Positions 22,890 through 35,697 are shown, counted from the stretch's first letter. The stretch is DNA of 64,000 bases from Petunia secreta (GCA_029990175.1 JARKIP010000011.1:3472001-3536000), one strand, 5' to 3'. Notes: generated by a model not told the origin, from the letters alone. Translations and numbers: made by a program.

Positions 22890-24935
22890 TTACAAATCGA
22901 GATATAATATTGTCTTAAAAACAAGCCATAAAAGAACCAAGAGGGGACTAGGGAAAGGAACTGGTTTAGAACTGGGGAATATCAGGAATGTTAAAGTGAG
23001 AAAGCAATAAGGCGAGGCACACGAGTTTCCTTCTCTTTCACGCTCCAGTTCTGCATCCAGCCTTGTATTTTCAGCACTCATCCAGGCCAGCTCATTATTT
23101 TGCCTTTCAAGCTGCCTCCTGAACCCCTCAATCCTCATGTCCATTCTATTGTTCCTCCTTTCATCTGCATCCTCCTCCATATGCTCTGGTTCATTAGCAG
23201 GTTCACCATCCAACACACAGTCACACGACTTCAGAATATTCCTCCCAAACAACTCATTGTGGTCCGGCTCAGTCCACTTACCAACAGGCACCCCAAAGAA
23301 GTCAAATATCCTCCCCCAGAAGAAATCCATAGACCAGCGCATGTTTTCCTAACCCCATGTCAGCTACCCTACCAATGTGCTTGATCATCAATTCAGGCAG
23401 ATTAATACGAACCTCTCGATCTAACAGGTCCATATAGGTCATATCCAGAAAGTTAGCCTCACTTCTCCTTTCTGACCTCTGCAACAGTTTCTTCAGCACA
23501 AATTCAAAGAGCAACTGGTAGAAGGGTTGCATTGCCTTCTTCTTAACTTGTGTAGCCCTTTCCAGTCTTGGTCTCGCTGCAAATTTATGGGTCACCTCCA
23601 AAGCAGACGCACCATCTCCTCTAGCCGGCCACGAGTTCCTCATGTACTCGCTGTAGCCCTGAGAGGGAACACCCAAAATCTCACCCAGTTCCACACTATC
23701 AAGCTGGATCACCAGCCCCTTGACTATGGTTGTCACAATACCTTCACTCACTGTGCAATTGGAATAAAATTCTCGAACCTCTTGCTCCCTCAGCTGTCTA
23801 GCATGATCGCTGAACAGGTTCAACCAACCCTGAGCCCTCAGCTTAGCACCAAGCTGAGTCATTCCCTCAAGCTCCAGGTCAGTGAGAATTTGACACTTCA
23901 CCATTGGTAGACCTCTAAAATAGGCCACCCTCCTTTTGTTGTCTTCCTTGTCATCTCCAATCACCTGCTTTGAGTTGGAACTTCTCCTACGAACCTCAGG
24001 TTCCTCCAGAATCCTCTCATGCTGCTCTCTTACAGAACCTCGAGTAGCAGGTCTCCTAGCATGACTCACTGTCTTCCTGCTGCTTTCTCCCATACCCTCT
24101 GCATCTTAAGAACTTCCAATCTTGGAACTACCTACAAATTCTCCTCCCTTTACCAGCCTTCTTTTCTTCATAGTTTGTTTTTGTTCCTGAACCACAGGCC
24201 TCTTTCCCAATCTCCTCTGTTCCTCCACCACAACAACATCAGTCTCACTGGAGGAACCTTCACTAGCTAGAGGAGTGGGATTGGGATCAGGCAACACATC
24301 ATCCAAAGGTTCAGTAAAACCTACACCTTCTACATTCTCTTCCACATAATCATCAATATCTCTCAAATCTGCATCATTACCTGCCACAGAACCAGAGCAC
24401 GAACCAGGTTCTTTCTCAGGTTCTTTAGCAGGTTTAGCAGATTTTTCCTCTCCCTTGTCACTAACAGTCTTTTCTACTACAGGAACTGTCTCGGGAACAG
24501 GTTCCTCAACAGTATTCTCAGTTTCTTTTGCAACAACTACATCAACCTCTATTTCAACGACCTTTTCAATATTTTCTACAACTACCTCCTCCTTCTCTCC
24601 AACTACAGACATTTCAGGCTCTACTAAATCTACAGGCCAGAAGGTAAACTAGTATCGACGACTGTAGTACCTGTAGGAGAACTAGGGTTTACCTTTTCAG
24701 ATTCTTGAACGATTTCTTGAGTCGTTTCAATGATTCCTTCCTTTGCACCAGTTTCTGGATTACTTTCCCCCTTACTAGTTGCTTCTTCCGTCGACTTCTT
24801 CTGTCTGAATTTCGCAAACTTTCTCGCCATAGACACAGAACGACTCGTTTCAAGTTGCTTTTCCTTTTGATTTAGTTTGGATATTTTGACTTTAGGAGAA
24901 GAGAGGTGAGAATCAACTTTAGAACTGGTCGACAT
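22890..24935 (-). pseudogene. SIRE-B envelope-like ORF with plant-transposon-type domain
   Basis: ATG at 24935 (MSTSSKVDSHLSS). Frame shifts near 24630 and again near 23320, and a TAA at 24106. The first 260 residues are charged low complexity. The domain (about 23400-23910) has RAQGWLNLFSDHARQLREQ, VREFYSNCTVSEG, IVKGLVIQLDSVELGEILG and YMDLLDREVRINLPELMIKH. The C-terminus is a short coiled coil (RIEGFRRQLERQNNELAW). No signal peptide seen. The spacer 24936-25464 before it is non-coding and shows no clear TATA box, unlike SIRE-A. Confidence 0.75.
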
Positions 24936-25464
24936 TTCTTCTTTAGAGAGAGTCGTGTTTTAGAGAGAGAAAATATTTTGAGAGAGTTTTAGCGTTTTAG
25001 CCGATAGAAACAATGTTTCTTTGATCAAATGATGGAATAGAGACGGGTATAGGTGTATCGGGAAGGGGAACGGGTTGATGGGATTGGAAAAAGTTGCTAC
25101 TACTTATGACGCATAGGAGCTGACGCCATCACGGTTCAAAGTATTTGAATTTTAAAAGTTTTACACTAATCCGGCACCAATTGAGGGTGATTGGTAACAA
25201 ATTAGGCCACGTAAGACAACACTTATACTCAGTAAGTGATATAAAATGTGTACCTGAATGTCCATGCACCAGTTTCTTCAATTATATCCTTTATATCAAA
25301 AATTTGCCAGTATCTAAGTCATGAAAACAGGTTCCAAACAGGTTAGCAAGCAAAACAATTAAGTTTTCATAGTATAATCAACTAAGCAAAGTTAAGCTAT
25401 GTAAAACAAGGAAACTTCACTAGCCAATCATTGGGAGAACCAGGTGCTGCTTCGTTCATTGTAT

Positions 25465-28400
25465 CTAGGTCATCCCTAGCTTAAGCCTGTTCTTTTCAAA
25501 TTATACCCTGTTCAATGCCTTAGTGAAGATATCTGCAATTTGATCCTCAGTCCTGCAAAAGTTCATACTAATTAGGCCTTTCTCAACATTATCCCTTAAA
25601 AAGTGATGCCTAATATCAATGTGCTTTGTTCTCTTGTGCTGGACCGGGTTCTTGGCAATATTGACTGCACCGGTATTGTCACAAAAGATTCGAACTGGTC
25701 CACTCTTGATTCCAAAGTCCTATAACTGCTGCTTGATCCATAATAACTGTGAACAATATAAAGAAGTTGCTATATATTCAGCTTCAGCTGTGGATAATGC
25801 CACTGAATTTTGTTTCTTTGTAGCCCATGAAACTAAACAAGGACCTAGGAAGTGTGCCATCCCAGATGTGCTTTTCCTATCAACCAAGTGACCAGCATAG
25901 TCAGCATCAGCATACCTAATAAGATCAAAACTTCTGCCTTTTGGGTACCATAAACTGAGATCTTGAGTCCTTTCAAATATCTCAAGATACTCTTGACTGC
26001 AGTTAAGTATGACTCTTTTGGTTTTGACTGGAACCTTGCACACAACCCCACACTATAAACAATATTTGGACGACTTGTAGTTAAATACAGCAAAGAACCA
26101 ATCATTCCTCTGTACTTAGTTTCATCAATTGAAGCACCAGTTTCATCCAGATTTATCTTCGTTCCAGCAGCAATGGTTGTGTTCATATCCTTAGCAGACT
26201 TCATATCATACTTCCTTAGTAGCTCTTTGATGTACTTCTGCTGGTGGATCATTGTGCCTTCCTGAGATTGCTTGATTTGTAAGCCTAGAAGAAATTTAGC
26301 TCACCCATCATACTCATCTCAAATTCACTTCCATTCAGGTCGGCAAACTCCTTGCAAAGGTTCTCATTAGTAGCACTAAAGATGATGTCGTCTATATACA
26401 CTTGAACAATTAGCATATCCTTGGCTTTCTTCCTTAAAAACAAAGTATTGTCTATTTTGCCTCTAGTAAACCCATTCTTCACTAAGAACCCAGACAATCT
26501 TTCATACCAAGCCCTAGGAGCCTGTTTCAACCCATACAGTGCCTTGTCAAGTTTGTAGACATGATCAAGAAACTCTGTACTTTCAAAACCAGGTAGTTGA
26601 ATCACATACACCTCTTCATTCAAATAACCATTAAGGAATGCACTCTTCACATCCATCTGGTACAGCTTAAACTCCATATAAGCTGCAAAAGCAATAAGCA
26701 TCCTAATGGCCTCCATTCTTGTAATAGGTGCAAAGGTTTCATCATAATCGATTCCTTCTTCTTGGCTGTAACCTTGAACCACCAGTCTTGCCTTGTTCCT
26801 TGTTACTATGCCACGTTCATCCAGCTTGTTTCTAAAGACCCATTTAGTACCAATGATGGACCTGTCCGTTGGTCGAGGGACCAGGTGCCATACCTTACTG
26901 CGTTCAAACTGATGAAGTTCCTCTTGCATAGCAATTACCCAGTCTGGATCCTCAAGTGCTTCACGTACATTCTTTAGTTCTATTGAGGATAGAAATGCAA
27001 AGAATGCACAGAAGTTCTTCAATGCTCTTCTAGTAACCACTCCAATGTTTAGATCAGACATGAGGTTCTCTAGTGGGTGAGAACTTTGATATCTCCAAGG
27101 TTTAGGTTGAATCTGCTGAGTGTCGTTCCCAGGAGGAGCTAAGTCATCTAGGTCTTCTTCATTTTTCTCTTCAGTTCCCCCTATCTGATTGCCTTCTAGT
27201 TCCCCCTGAGTTTGATCCTTATCATCCTGATAACTTTTAACTCCATTCAAATTCTCAGGGTCTTCAGCAGGTTTATCTCTTGCAAGACCAATCTCCTGAT
27301 CATCATCTTCTTGTCTGTTTGTAACACTTTCAGATTCATCAAATACCACATGCACACTTTCTTCTATAGTCAAGGTCCTCTTATTGAACACTTTATAAGC
27401 TATACTTTGCGAAGAATATCCTAAGAAGTTGGCTTCGTCACTTCTAGCATCAAACTTCCCTAGAGGTTCTTTCCCGTTGTTATGCACGAAACACTTAAAC
27501 CCAAAAGCTCTGAGATGTGCAATATTAGGTTTCTTGCCTCAAATCAGCTCATAGGGTGTTTTCTCTAACAAAGGACGGATAGAACATCGATTTAGCAAGT
27601 AGCAAGCGGTGTTGACTGCTTCAGCCCAAAAATTCTTTGATAGACCGCTTGATAGTAACATAGTTCTATCCATATCCTCCAAGGACCTGTTCTTCCTCTC
27701 TACTACACCATTCTGCTGAGGGGTCCTTGGTGCAGAGAAGTTGTGATCCACACCATGTTTATTACAATATTCTTCAAACTTAGCATTCTCAAATTCTGTA
27801 CTATGGTCAGACCTTATACTCACTAGTTGAACCCCCAGTTTCTTCTGATTGGCTCTGACCCAGTCCTCGAACATATCATATGGTTCATCTTTAGATCTGA
27901 GGAACAAGGTCCATGTGTATCTGGAGTAGTCATCAACTATTACCATTACAAACCTCTTACCTCCTCTGCTCCTTACCCTCATTGGTCCACACAAGTCCAT
28001 GTGAACCAGCTCAAGTGGTTTAGAAGTACTAACCGCTTTCTTTGACTTGAATGAAGATCTTACATGTTTCCTCCTCACACAAGCATCACAGATCTTGATG
28101 TCATTGAATCTCTTGCTTGGCATTCCACGAACCAGGTCCTTTGACACCAACTTATTCAATTGAGTCAGGCTTGCATGTCCTAGTCTCTTGTGCCACAACT
28201 GACTATCATTCTCCAGCACATTCAGACAAGTCAAATTATTCACAGGAAGAGAACCTAATGTAGCCTTGTACACATTATTAGCTCGTTTCCCTTCCATTAT
28301 CACTTCACCAGTCTGCAGGTTCTTTACATTTGCAACCTACAGAAGTGAAACTCACTGAGTTTCCTCTATCACATAGTTGAGAGATACTTAGAAGATTGTG

Positions 28401-28657
28401 CCTCAATCCATCCACACAGAGTACATTATCAATAGCATGATTGAGGGATCTCCAAACTTTTCCAATTCCAACAATTTCACCGCTCTTGCCTCCTCAAAAG
28501 CCACACTACCCCCTTGACATGCTGCGAGTGAGAGAAAGTTTCTTCTATCTCCTGTCATGTGCCTGGAATACCCACTATCAAGAATCCAGCTTGGGTTGTT
28601 CCATCTCACTTCAGCCTGCAAAATAAAATCAAGGGTTAGTAACCGGAACCCAGACAA
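25465..28657 (-). pseudogene. SIRE-B pol
   Basis: The protease has WILDSGYSRHMTG near 28560. Integrase is at 28303-27539: LWHKRLGHASLTQLNKL, CDACVRRKH, VDDYSRYTW, IRSDHSTEF and TPQQNGVVERKNR. One stop at 27539 parts it from 26285-27487, which holds RT with NKARLVVQGYSQEEGIDYDE and YIDDIIFSA (isoleucine in the YxDD box). Frameshifts near 26297 and 25975. RNase H is at 25720-26043 (YADADYAG; VALSTAEAEY), then to the end at about 25465. Better preserved than SIRE-A pol. Confidence 0.9.
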
Positions 28658-28669
28658 GCTTGGGTCCCT

Positions 28670-30571
28670 TTTTTTTATTGAATGGATGAATCAAATCTTT
28701 TCTAGCCCAATAAGGTAAAACTGATTTTTTATTCTTTATCACTGCTCCTTTTGCAACACTGCATTCATTCTTGATATGTCCAGTCTTACCGCACAAGAAG
28801 CAGAGTTTATTGCAAGGAAATCCTACATATTTACTATTAGGGTTCCAAGCAGGTAAAGGTTTCCTATGTCCTAATCCAGTCTTACCTCTATTAGATTTTC
28901 ATGCAACCAATTCAAAGCTTCAGAAGACTTGTTCCATTTAGTGAGTCTGGTGAGCTCAGAGTCAGCTTTTTCAAACTTCCCCTGAAAATCCCGGTTCTTC
29001 TCAGTTTCCTGATGCAAAGCCTAGTTTTTCTTTTCAAGCTCAGTTTCAAGGTTGATTTGAGCCTCACTAACTCCTTGCTTACCAGACACTTCTTTCAATT
29101 TTTGATTCTCAAGTTCGAAAGAACCTGGCTTCTTCTCAAAAAGCACCTGTTCCTTTAATTAAACACTTTCTAATTCAAGGTCTGGGACTTTCTGTTTTAG
29201 TTCAAAAACATTATTTTCACTAGCAGTTAATTCCTTTTTAAGATCAGATTTAGCTTTTTCCAAGTTTTTAGTTTTCATTGAAAAATCAGACACAAGTGAC
29301 ATTAGTTGGTCCTTCTCAGAAAGTGTGTGTTCCTTCTCAGACCTCAAAGTTTCAATCTCTTCAATTAAAGTCAGGGCAAGCAAATTTAATTCCCTAGAAG
29401 AACAAGTATGAAGTCTAGTTTTCAGTTCATCCAGACTTACCACAGGTGCATCATCAATCGAATGTTCATTATCAGCCATCAGTGCCAATAGAGAGTCTTC
29501 TTCTAGTTCTTCTTCTTCTTCTTCTTCATCACTTTCACTTTTAGAAGGTCCCCATGTTGCATAGAAAGCCTCTTTCTTCTTCCTCCTTAATGCTCTGAAG
29601 TTGGAAGGACGTTTGGTCTTCTTAGGTTCATTCTCCTTGGAAGCTCCAGACCTTTTCCACTCAATATCCCACAATGGGCAATCCATTATAGCATGATCCT
29701 TCTTATTACACTTAAAAGTCCCTTAGTAGTCAGGATTTTCAATTATGTTATTCTTGGCAGGAGTGGCTCTGGTTCTTCTCCTTTCGAAGCCTAATGTCTT
29801 TCGTACAGCATTGACTAAAGCCATCTCATGCTCAGATACTTCATATTTAAAACCTCCAGTTGCTTCTAGAGCTAGGTTCTTCTCCTTCTTAGGTTCCACC
29901 TTCATCCTTGACTATTTCATAAGCTAATGGGTTTTCAGACTACCAACAAGTTTATCTAGTTCAATCTTATCCAGTTCCTTGGATTCAATGATAGATGTAA
30001 CCTTTGACTCCCATGAATCAGGTAGAATCCTGATCACCTTTTCAACTTAGTCTTCATTGCTTAGAACCATACCTAGTGATTTCGTCTCGTTTGTTATGAT
30101 TGTGAACCTGGTCATCATGTCCTGGATAGACACAGATTCACTCATAGCAAACAACTCGAACTTTCTTTTCAGCATCTGGATCCTTGACTTCTTTACACGT
30201 GAAGTTCCTTCATGAGCAATTTGTAGAGCATCCCAAATCTCTTTGGCAGTCTTGTATAAAGAAACTCGGTTGTACTCATCAGGACCAAGTCCACATATAA
30301 TAAGCCTCTTAGTTTTTGCATTCTTCTCCACCATCTGGAAATCAACATCAGTATACTCAGATATCTCTTTGGGAACAGTTTGCTGATTGGGTGGCTGTCC
30401 AACAATTTTTCTAGGAATAAGAGGTCCATCCTTGGTAATGATCCATAGCTGCAAGTCTTCAGCTTGAATAAAGTCTTCCATTCTGCCTTTCCACCATCAA
30501 TAGTATTGGCCATTGAATTGAGGAGGCCTGTTGACAGATTGTCCTTCGGTGATTATCGGTGGTGCACTCAT
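28670..30571 (-). pseudogene. SIRE-B gag
   Basis: ATG at 30571 (MSAPPIITEGQS). One frame holds to about 29159 with stops at 30497 (TGA where the family has tryptophan), 30047, two near 29915-29925, 29723 and 29159. Gag core: LIICGLGPDEYNRV; IWDALQIAHEGTSRVKKS. After it come an acidic run (SESDEEEEEEELEED) and a long coiled coil (29159-29460, carrying on in pieces to 28900). A zinc knuckle, CFLCGKTGHIKNEC, is near 28790. Same plan as SIRE-A gag. Confidence 0.85.
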
Positions 30572-30613
30572 TGTTCAGATCCTTCTCAAGATGTTAATCT
30601 TTCTTCGAGAGAA

Positions 30614-30628
30614 CCTGATCTGATACCA
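30614..30628 (-). other. SIRE-B primer binding site (tRNA-iMet type)
   Basis: Minus strand TGGTATCAGATCAGG, two bases after the LTR; near match to the initiator methionine tRNA complement. Confidence 0.88.
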
Positions 30629-30630
30629 CT

Positions 30631-31580
30631 TGTTGCACTTGATGCATCTTTGTAAGACACTAGAGGAGGGTGATAGTGTCCTTACCCGATTTTCAAATCC
30701 TAAAACTTGCTTTTAGCTTTCTGCGCCTAACTCGCAAAGAACCATGTTCCTTCCAAGTTTCACCTATCTCTGAAACTAAACAAATTGCGGAAGCGTAAAG
30801 AACACAGAGATTTTTACGTGGAAAATTCCTTGCTCAAGGGATAAAAAACCATGACCCAAACTCTTAGGATTTCAACTCTTCCACTAAAGGAAAACCCGAG
30901 CAAGTTTCAGACTACAACGTAATGTAATCAAGGAACTAGAACCCTAAGTACCTATAACCTTCACAGCCACACGTTAGCTGGTAAGGATACCTCTACTTAA
31001 CCTCAAAAAAGTAATCTCTTCTTAATGCTTCTCAACAAGCTGATAGATTACAACTCAATAGCCTATAACAAAGAAACTAAAACAACAGACTCATCTAGGA
31101 AACTGCTATTTCGTAAGGTTCTGCTGCTCAGCCTTTGTTCTTGCACACAAAGCTTCTCACGATCTGATTGTACTTGATATGCTCTGTTGAGATGTCTTTT
31201 GTGCGTATTGAATTTGGCCAAATTAACTTGTATATATAGGCACTAGACTTAGCCGGATCCAACTAAGTTTAGGATTCCTTTTCCTCTTTGGAATCAGTTT
31301 TAAACAAGGTTACCCATATTTCCTTATTTAAAACCTTAGTTAATTTGCCTTAGTTCCCAATCCATTTACGTTTAGGAATCGCTTCCTTCTCAGCACCGCT
31401 TCTTGCTTCTTATGTTTCCGGTAGGATTGGAACTTTGACCCAACTATTCTTTTCTTTCCTTCTTCAGCTCTAACTTGAATACCTCGTTTGAACAACTGGT
31501 CTTCTCACTTCGACTGTGAACCTTTTTGTGGTCCACTTAGCACCAGGTCCTTTGTCATCTTCAAAATTCAACCTTCAACA
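30631..31580 (-). repeat. SIRE-B 5' LTR
   Basis: 950 bp, minus strand TGTTGAAGG to GCAACA. TATATATA at 31231-31238 (minus) is the likely promoter. Confidence 0.92.
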
Positions 31581-31585
31581 GTATA

Positions 31586-31961
31586 CGTGTATATATGTAT
31601 ATATACGTATACATAGTGCATAACTAGTGTAATTTTAGTATAAAATTGCATAAAATAGGTATAAAAATATGAGAAAATTATGAAATTAATTTTAAAGCGT
31701 TAAAATGACTAGGGGCGTATGAAAATATAATTTTGGGATTTAAAATAATTTGGATAATTTTTTCAAAAATAGCAGTAATCGCGAAAATTATAAAAATAGC
31801 TATGGTTTGAGACGATGCTTTTGAAAATGGCCTCAATTACCAGGCTATTATGAGAAGGTAATTTGAAAGAAATGGACAAGGCAAGAGTGAATACATGATT
31901 CTGTGTAAAATTCGAGAACTGTTGATTTTGAAAATAGGAGGGACAAAATTGGGTGTCAACA
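31586..31961 (-). repeat. Ogre 3' LTR, piece on the far side of SIRE-B
   Basis: The minus-strand start of the LTR (TGTTGACACCCAATTTTGTC). Matches 48128-48504 of the other LTR. Separated from the rest by SIRE-B. Confidence 0.9.
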
Positions 31962-31976
31962 GCTGCCCCTCTTTGC
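31962..31976 (-). other. Ogre polypurine tract
   Basis: On the minus strand GCAAAGAGGGGCAGC abuts the LTR start TGTTGACACCC at 31961. Confidence 0.85.
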
Positions 31977-32259
31977 CTGGGGATGATGAAAGAGTCTTCT
32001 GGCAAAGACGTTGATAGTGCGGCCAATTTTGTCATGACTATAGAAGAGCCTATGACTTAAGTGGATGTAGGGCATTGGCTAAAATGCTTTCTTTGTTCGG
32101 GGTGTTTTTCCTGCAATGAAAATGTGTTTGCAACATAATGTATATATATAAACCGTACCTTCCAGCTGGGTTGGATTGTCTTTCCAGGATTTTTGCAGTA
32201 TGAAATTGTTTCTGCCATGCCATGATTGCGGGTCTTTTGCTGTCAAGTGTTAGATTCGA

Positions 32260-33115
32260 CATTGGGTTGTATTCTCGGGCTGTGTACCCTCCGCAAAAAA
32301 AAATAGAAATGCAAATCGATATCGGGCTGTGTACCCTCAACTGACGCTTCGGGTTGTGTGCCCTCAGCTAATTTAATATACAAATCGATATCGGGCTGTG
32401 TACCCTCAACCGACGCTTCGAGTTGTGTGCCCTCAGCTAATTTAAAATGCAAATTGATATCGGGCTGTGTACCCTCAACCGACGCTTCAGGTTGTGTGCC
32501 CTCAGCTGATTTAAAATGCAAATTGATATCGGGCTGTGTACCCTCGACCGACGCTTTGGGTTGTGTGCCCTCAGCTAATTTTAAAATGAAAATCGATATC
32601 GGGCTGTATACCCTCAACCGACGCTTCGGGTTGTGTGCCCTCAGCTAATTTAAAATGCAAATTGATATCGAGCTGTACCTCAACCGACTCTTCGGGTTGT
32701 GTGCCCTCAGCTAATTTAAAATGAAAATCGATATCGGGATGTGTACCCTGAACCAACTCTTCAGGTTTGCCCTTAGCTAATTTAAAATGCAAATTGATAT
32801 CGGGCTTCGGGTTGTGTGCCCTCAGCTAATTTAAAATACAAATCCATATCGGGCTGTGTACCCTCAACCGACGCTCGGGTTGTGTGCCCTCAGCTAATGT
32901 AAAATGCAAATCGATATCGGGCTGTGTACCCTCAACCAACGCTTCGGGTTGTGTGCCCTCAGCTAATTTAAAATGCAAATCGACATCGGGCTGTGTACCC
33001 TCAACCGACACTTCGAGTTGAGTGCCCTCAGCTAATTTAAATGATAAATTGATACCAGGCTGTGTACCCTCAACCGATGCTTCGGGTTGTGTGCCCTCAG
33101 CTAATTTAAATGACA
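32260..33115. repeat. 69-bp tandem repeat array, about 12 units
   Basis: The unit starts ATCGGGCTGTGTACCCTCAA and contains a second, related half beginning GGGTTGTGTGCCCTCAGC, so it is itself an old doublet. Edges are decayed and two units (about 32670 and 32760) carry small deletions. The unit length is a multiple of three, so the minus strand stays open as a repeated LAEGTQPEASVEGTQPDI peptide; I take that as by-product of repeat length. Confidence 0.95.
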
Positions 33116-33435
33116 AACCTTTTCGTCGAAGCACTTCTGTCGTGTATTGTTGATTTAGGTATCATTCGTGCCTGCATCCAAAGAAAGATTGGTGAGTTGT
33201 ATGGGGGTGGTTTGATTTTTGCATTCTTGGCTTGTTTCGCGTCCGCTGTCCACGAGTACTGGGATCTCGGCCGAGCTGATAGGGATATGCATAAAATAGT
33301 ATATAATGCCAATGATTTAGAAAAATATTTATAAGAAAGAAAATAAAATAAAATATTTTATCCCATTTAGTCACAAGTCGCGTTGTGTAAAACCAAAGTC
33401 GTCGTCCTTCATGCTGCTCCAAACGAATTTTGAGG

Positions 33436-33565
33436 GAGCCCTCAAAATTCTGCCCCAGTTTGTATTTGAAATTTTTGAGAGGTCCTCAAAAATTTCTGCC
33501 CCAGTGTAAACTATGTCTGTCCTTTGGGAATTTTTTAGAGTTCCTCAAAAATTCTTCCCCAGTGT
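33436..33565. repeat. Three spaced copies of a CCTCAAAAATT-CTGCCCCAGTG motif
   Basis: Copies at about 33440, 33483 and 33541 on the plus strand, diverged. Non-coding part of the Ogre 3' region. Confidence 0.75.
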
Positions 33566-33714
33566 TCGCTTTGTGGGGAATAATGAAATTTTGTATTTAT
33601 GCGACCGAACCTTGAATAGGTTGCCTACGTATCCCAGTTGGGGAATCAGGCCGTGACGTAGTTTAGGTTACATAATGTATTTCAAAATGGGGAATCACTA
33701 ATCAGTACAAATCC

Positions 33715-34626
33715 CTATACATAGTACCTTTTAACAGCATCTGAGTTGATAGGTTTTGGCCAAACTTCCCCATCCATTTCTGCCAGTATCAATGCTCCTC
33801 CATTCAAAACTCGGTGAACTATGTATGGTCCTTGCCAATTTGGTGCAAACTTGCCTTTTGCTTCTTCTTGATTCGGAAATATCTTCTTCAGAACTAATTG
33901 CCCAGGTTCAAAGAATCTCTCTCGAACTTTCTTGCTGAATGCTTTGGCCGTCCTCCTCTGATATAATTGCCCATGACATATTGCATTCAATCTCTCGCCA
34001 TCAATGAGGGCCAATTGCTCTATTCTTCTTTGGATCCACTCGACATCTTTCAATTGTGTCTCTCGGATGATTCTCAAAGATGGTATCTCGACCTCTGCGG
34101 GTATCACTGCCTCCGTGCCATATACCAACAGATACGGAGTAGCCCCTGCTGAGGTTCTCATTGTGGTGCGGTACCCTAACAGGGCATAGGGTAGATTCTC
34201 ATGCCATTGCTTTGAATTGCCTGTCATTTTGCGTAATATTCTCTTGATGTTTTTATTAGCCGCCTCGACCGCACCGTTCATCTGAGGTCTGTATGCAGTG
34301 GAGTTGCGGTGCTTGATCTTGAAGACCTCACAGGTTGCTTTCATTAGGTCATTGTTGAGATTGGACCCATTGTCAGTGATGATGGATTCAGGTATGCAAA
34401 ATCGGCAGATCATCTTATCACGGACAAAGTTTGACACCACTTTCTTTGTTACTGATTTGTATAATGCAGCTTCTACCCACTTGATAAAATAGTCAATAGC
34501 CACCAGTATGAAGCGATGCCCATTGGAAGCGGCTGGCTCTATAGGTCCTATGGCATTCATCCCCAAGGTGGCAAAAGGCCAAGGCGATCCCATAATGTTC
34601 AATTCATTGGGAGGCACTCGAATCAT
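33715..34626 (-). pseudogene. Ogre integrase core and C-terminal domain
   Basis: 303 codons in the same frame as the preceding piece, parted from it by a stop. DDE landmarks: the first aspartate region is altered (LGMNAIGPI, where GMDVIGPI-like wording is usual), followed by ITDNGSNLNND and MNGAVEAANKNIKRIL. The C-terminal domain has FEPGQLVLKKIFP and GKFAPNWQGPYIV. Ends at a natural stop after KRYYV. Asparagine in place of the first catalytic aspartate would kill activity. Confidence 0.88.
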
Positions 34627-34638
34627 ATATCTATGGAC

Positions 34639-35697
34639 TTAGCATTGATGGCATTTCTTCGCGTGCTTTATGCAGTCATGTTCCATTGTCATCCAAAAAT
34701 AGCCAGCTCTCAAGATCTTCTTTGCAAGCACGAAACCATTCATGCGTGGGCCACACACCCCAGAGTGTACTTCTTCTAACAATTTAGCAGCTTCTTTTGC
34801 GTCCACGCATCTCAACAACCCTAGATCGGGTGTCCTTTTGGACAAAACTTCTCCGTTCAGAAAGAAACTATTTGCTAACCTCCTCAGTGTCTTCTTTTGG
34901 AGGCTTGTTGCATTCTTTGGATAATTGTCGTCCTTGAGGAACCTTTTGATGTCGTAGAACCAAGGCTGTCCGTCTGACTCTTCTTCCACGTGATAGCAGT
35001 AAGTTGGTTGCTTCCTCACTGTCACCGGTATTGGATCAATGTAGTTCTTGTCGGGATTCTTGATCATGGCAGATATGGTAGCCAAACCGTCCGCGAACTC
35101 ATTTTGCAGTCTGGGTACTTGCCGGAATTCTATCTTGGTGAATCTTTGCTTCAACTCATTTATGCACTCCAGGTATGGCAATATCTTCAGATTCTTTGCG
35201 GTCCATTCTCCTCGAACTTGGTGAATCAGTAAGTCAGAATCTCCGATTGCTAATAGCTCTTGTATATTCATGTCCACTGCCAATCTAAGACCCAAAATAC
35301 AAGCTTCATACTCCGCCATGTTGTTAGTGCAAGGGAACCTTAGTTTGGCCATGACAGGATAGTGTTGTCCAGACTCGGAAACTATTACCGCTCCAATGCC
35401 GACTCCTTTGAAATCGACCGCTACATCGATAAATAGCCTCCAACCGTCATACTCTTCGGTGATATCTTCTCCTACGAACATGACTTCTTCGTCGGGGAAA
35501 AAGGTATGCAAAGGTTCATGGTCGTATCCCACCGGATTCTCGGCCATATGATCAGCCAAGGCTTGAGCTTTCACCGCTTTTTGAGTGACAAAAGTGATGT
35601 TGAATTCGCTGAGCAGCATTTCCCATTTAGCCAGCTTTCCAGTAGGCATTGGTTTTTGGAAAATGTACTTGGGGGGGTCCATCCTTGATGTCAGCAA
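34639..35697 (-). pseudogene. Ogre second (archaeal-type) RNase H and integrase zinc region
   Basis: Open for 352 codons. The first 70 residues finish the first RNase H (AKWEMLLSEFNITFV; ALADHMAENP). Residues about 105-235 form a second RNase H (GWRLFIDVAVDFKGVGIGAV; NMAEYEACILGLRLA; IGDSDLLIHQVRGEW; NEFADGLATI), the extra domain that defines Tat/Ogre elements. The last 110 residues are the HHCC region of integrase (LEEVHSGVCGPRMNG; HAKKCHQC). It ends in a stop at 34639 right before the integrase core. Confidence 0.9.

Larger units (their letters stand above)
21585..31580 (-). mobile_element. SIRE-B, complete SIRE-type Ty1/copia element
   Basis: 9,996 bp with LTRs at 21585-22535 and 30631-31580 and perfect 5-bp duplication GTATA (21580-21584, 31581-31585), inserted in the Ogre 3' LTR. 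Minus-strand order: LTR, iMet primer site, gag with coiled coil, protease, integrase, RT, RNase H, envelope-like ORF, polypurine tract, LTR. All domains are present, but there are several stops and frameshifts. The first 135 bp of the LTRs show well over ten differences, so it is not young. Confidence 0.93.
31977..33714 (-). other. Ogre 3' untranslated region with tandem repeats
   Basis: No gene. Contains the 69-bp repeat array, three spaced CCTCAAAAATT-CTGCCCCAG segments at about 33440, 33483 and 33541, and AT-rich spacer. Tandem repeats here are a known trait of Tat-lineage elements. Confidence 0.8.

Noticed and set aside
32260..33115. Regular repeats resembling a CRISPR array
   Set aside because: Units abut and vary like a minisatellite, there are no unique spacers, and the array lies in the 3' region of a plant retrotransposon.
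32571..33134. Long minus-strand frames of repeated LAEGTQPEASVEGTQPDI peptide
   Set aside because: The 69-bp unit is a multiple of three, so a frame stays open by arithmetic. No start context, and small deletions change frame between units.
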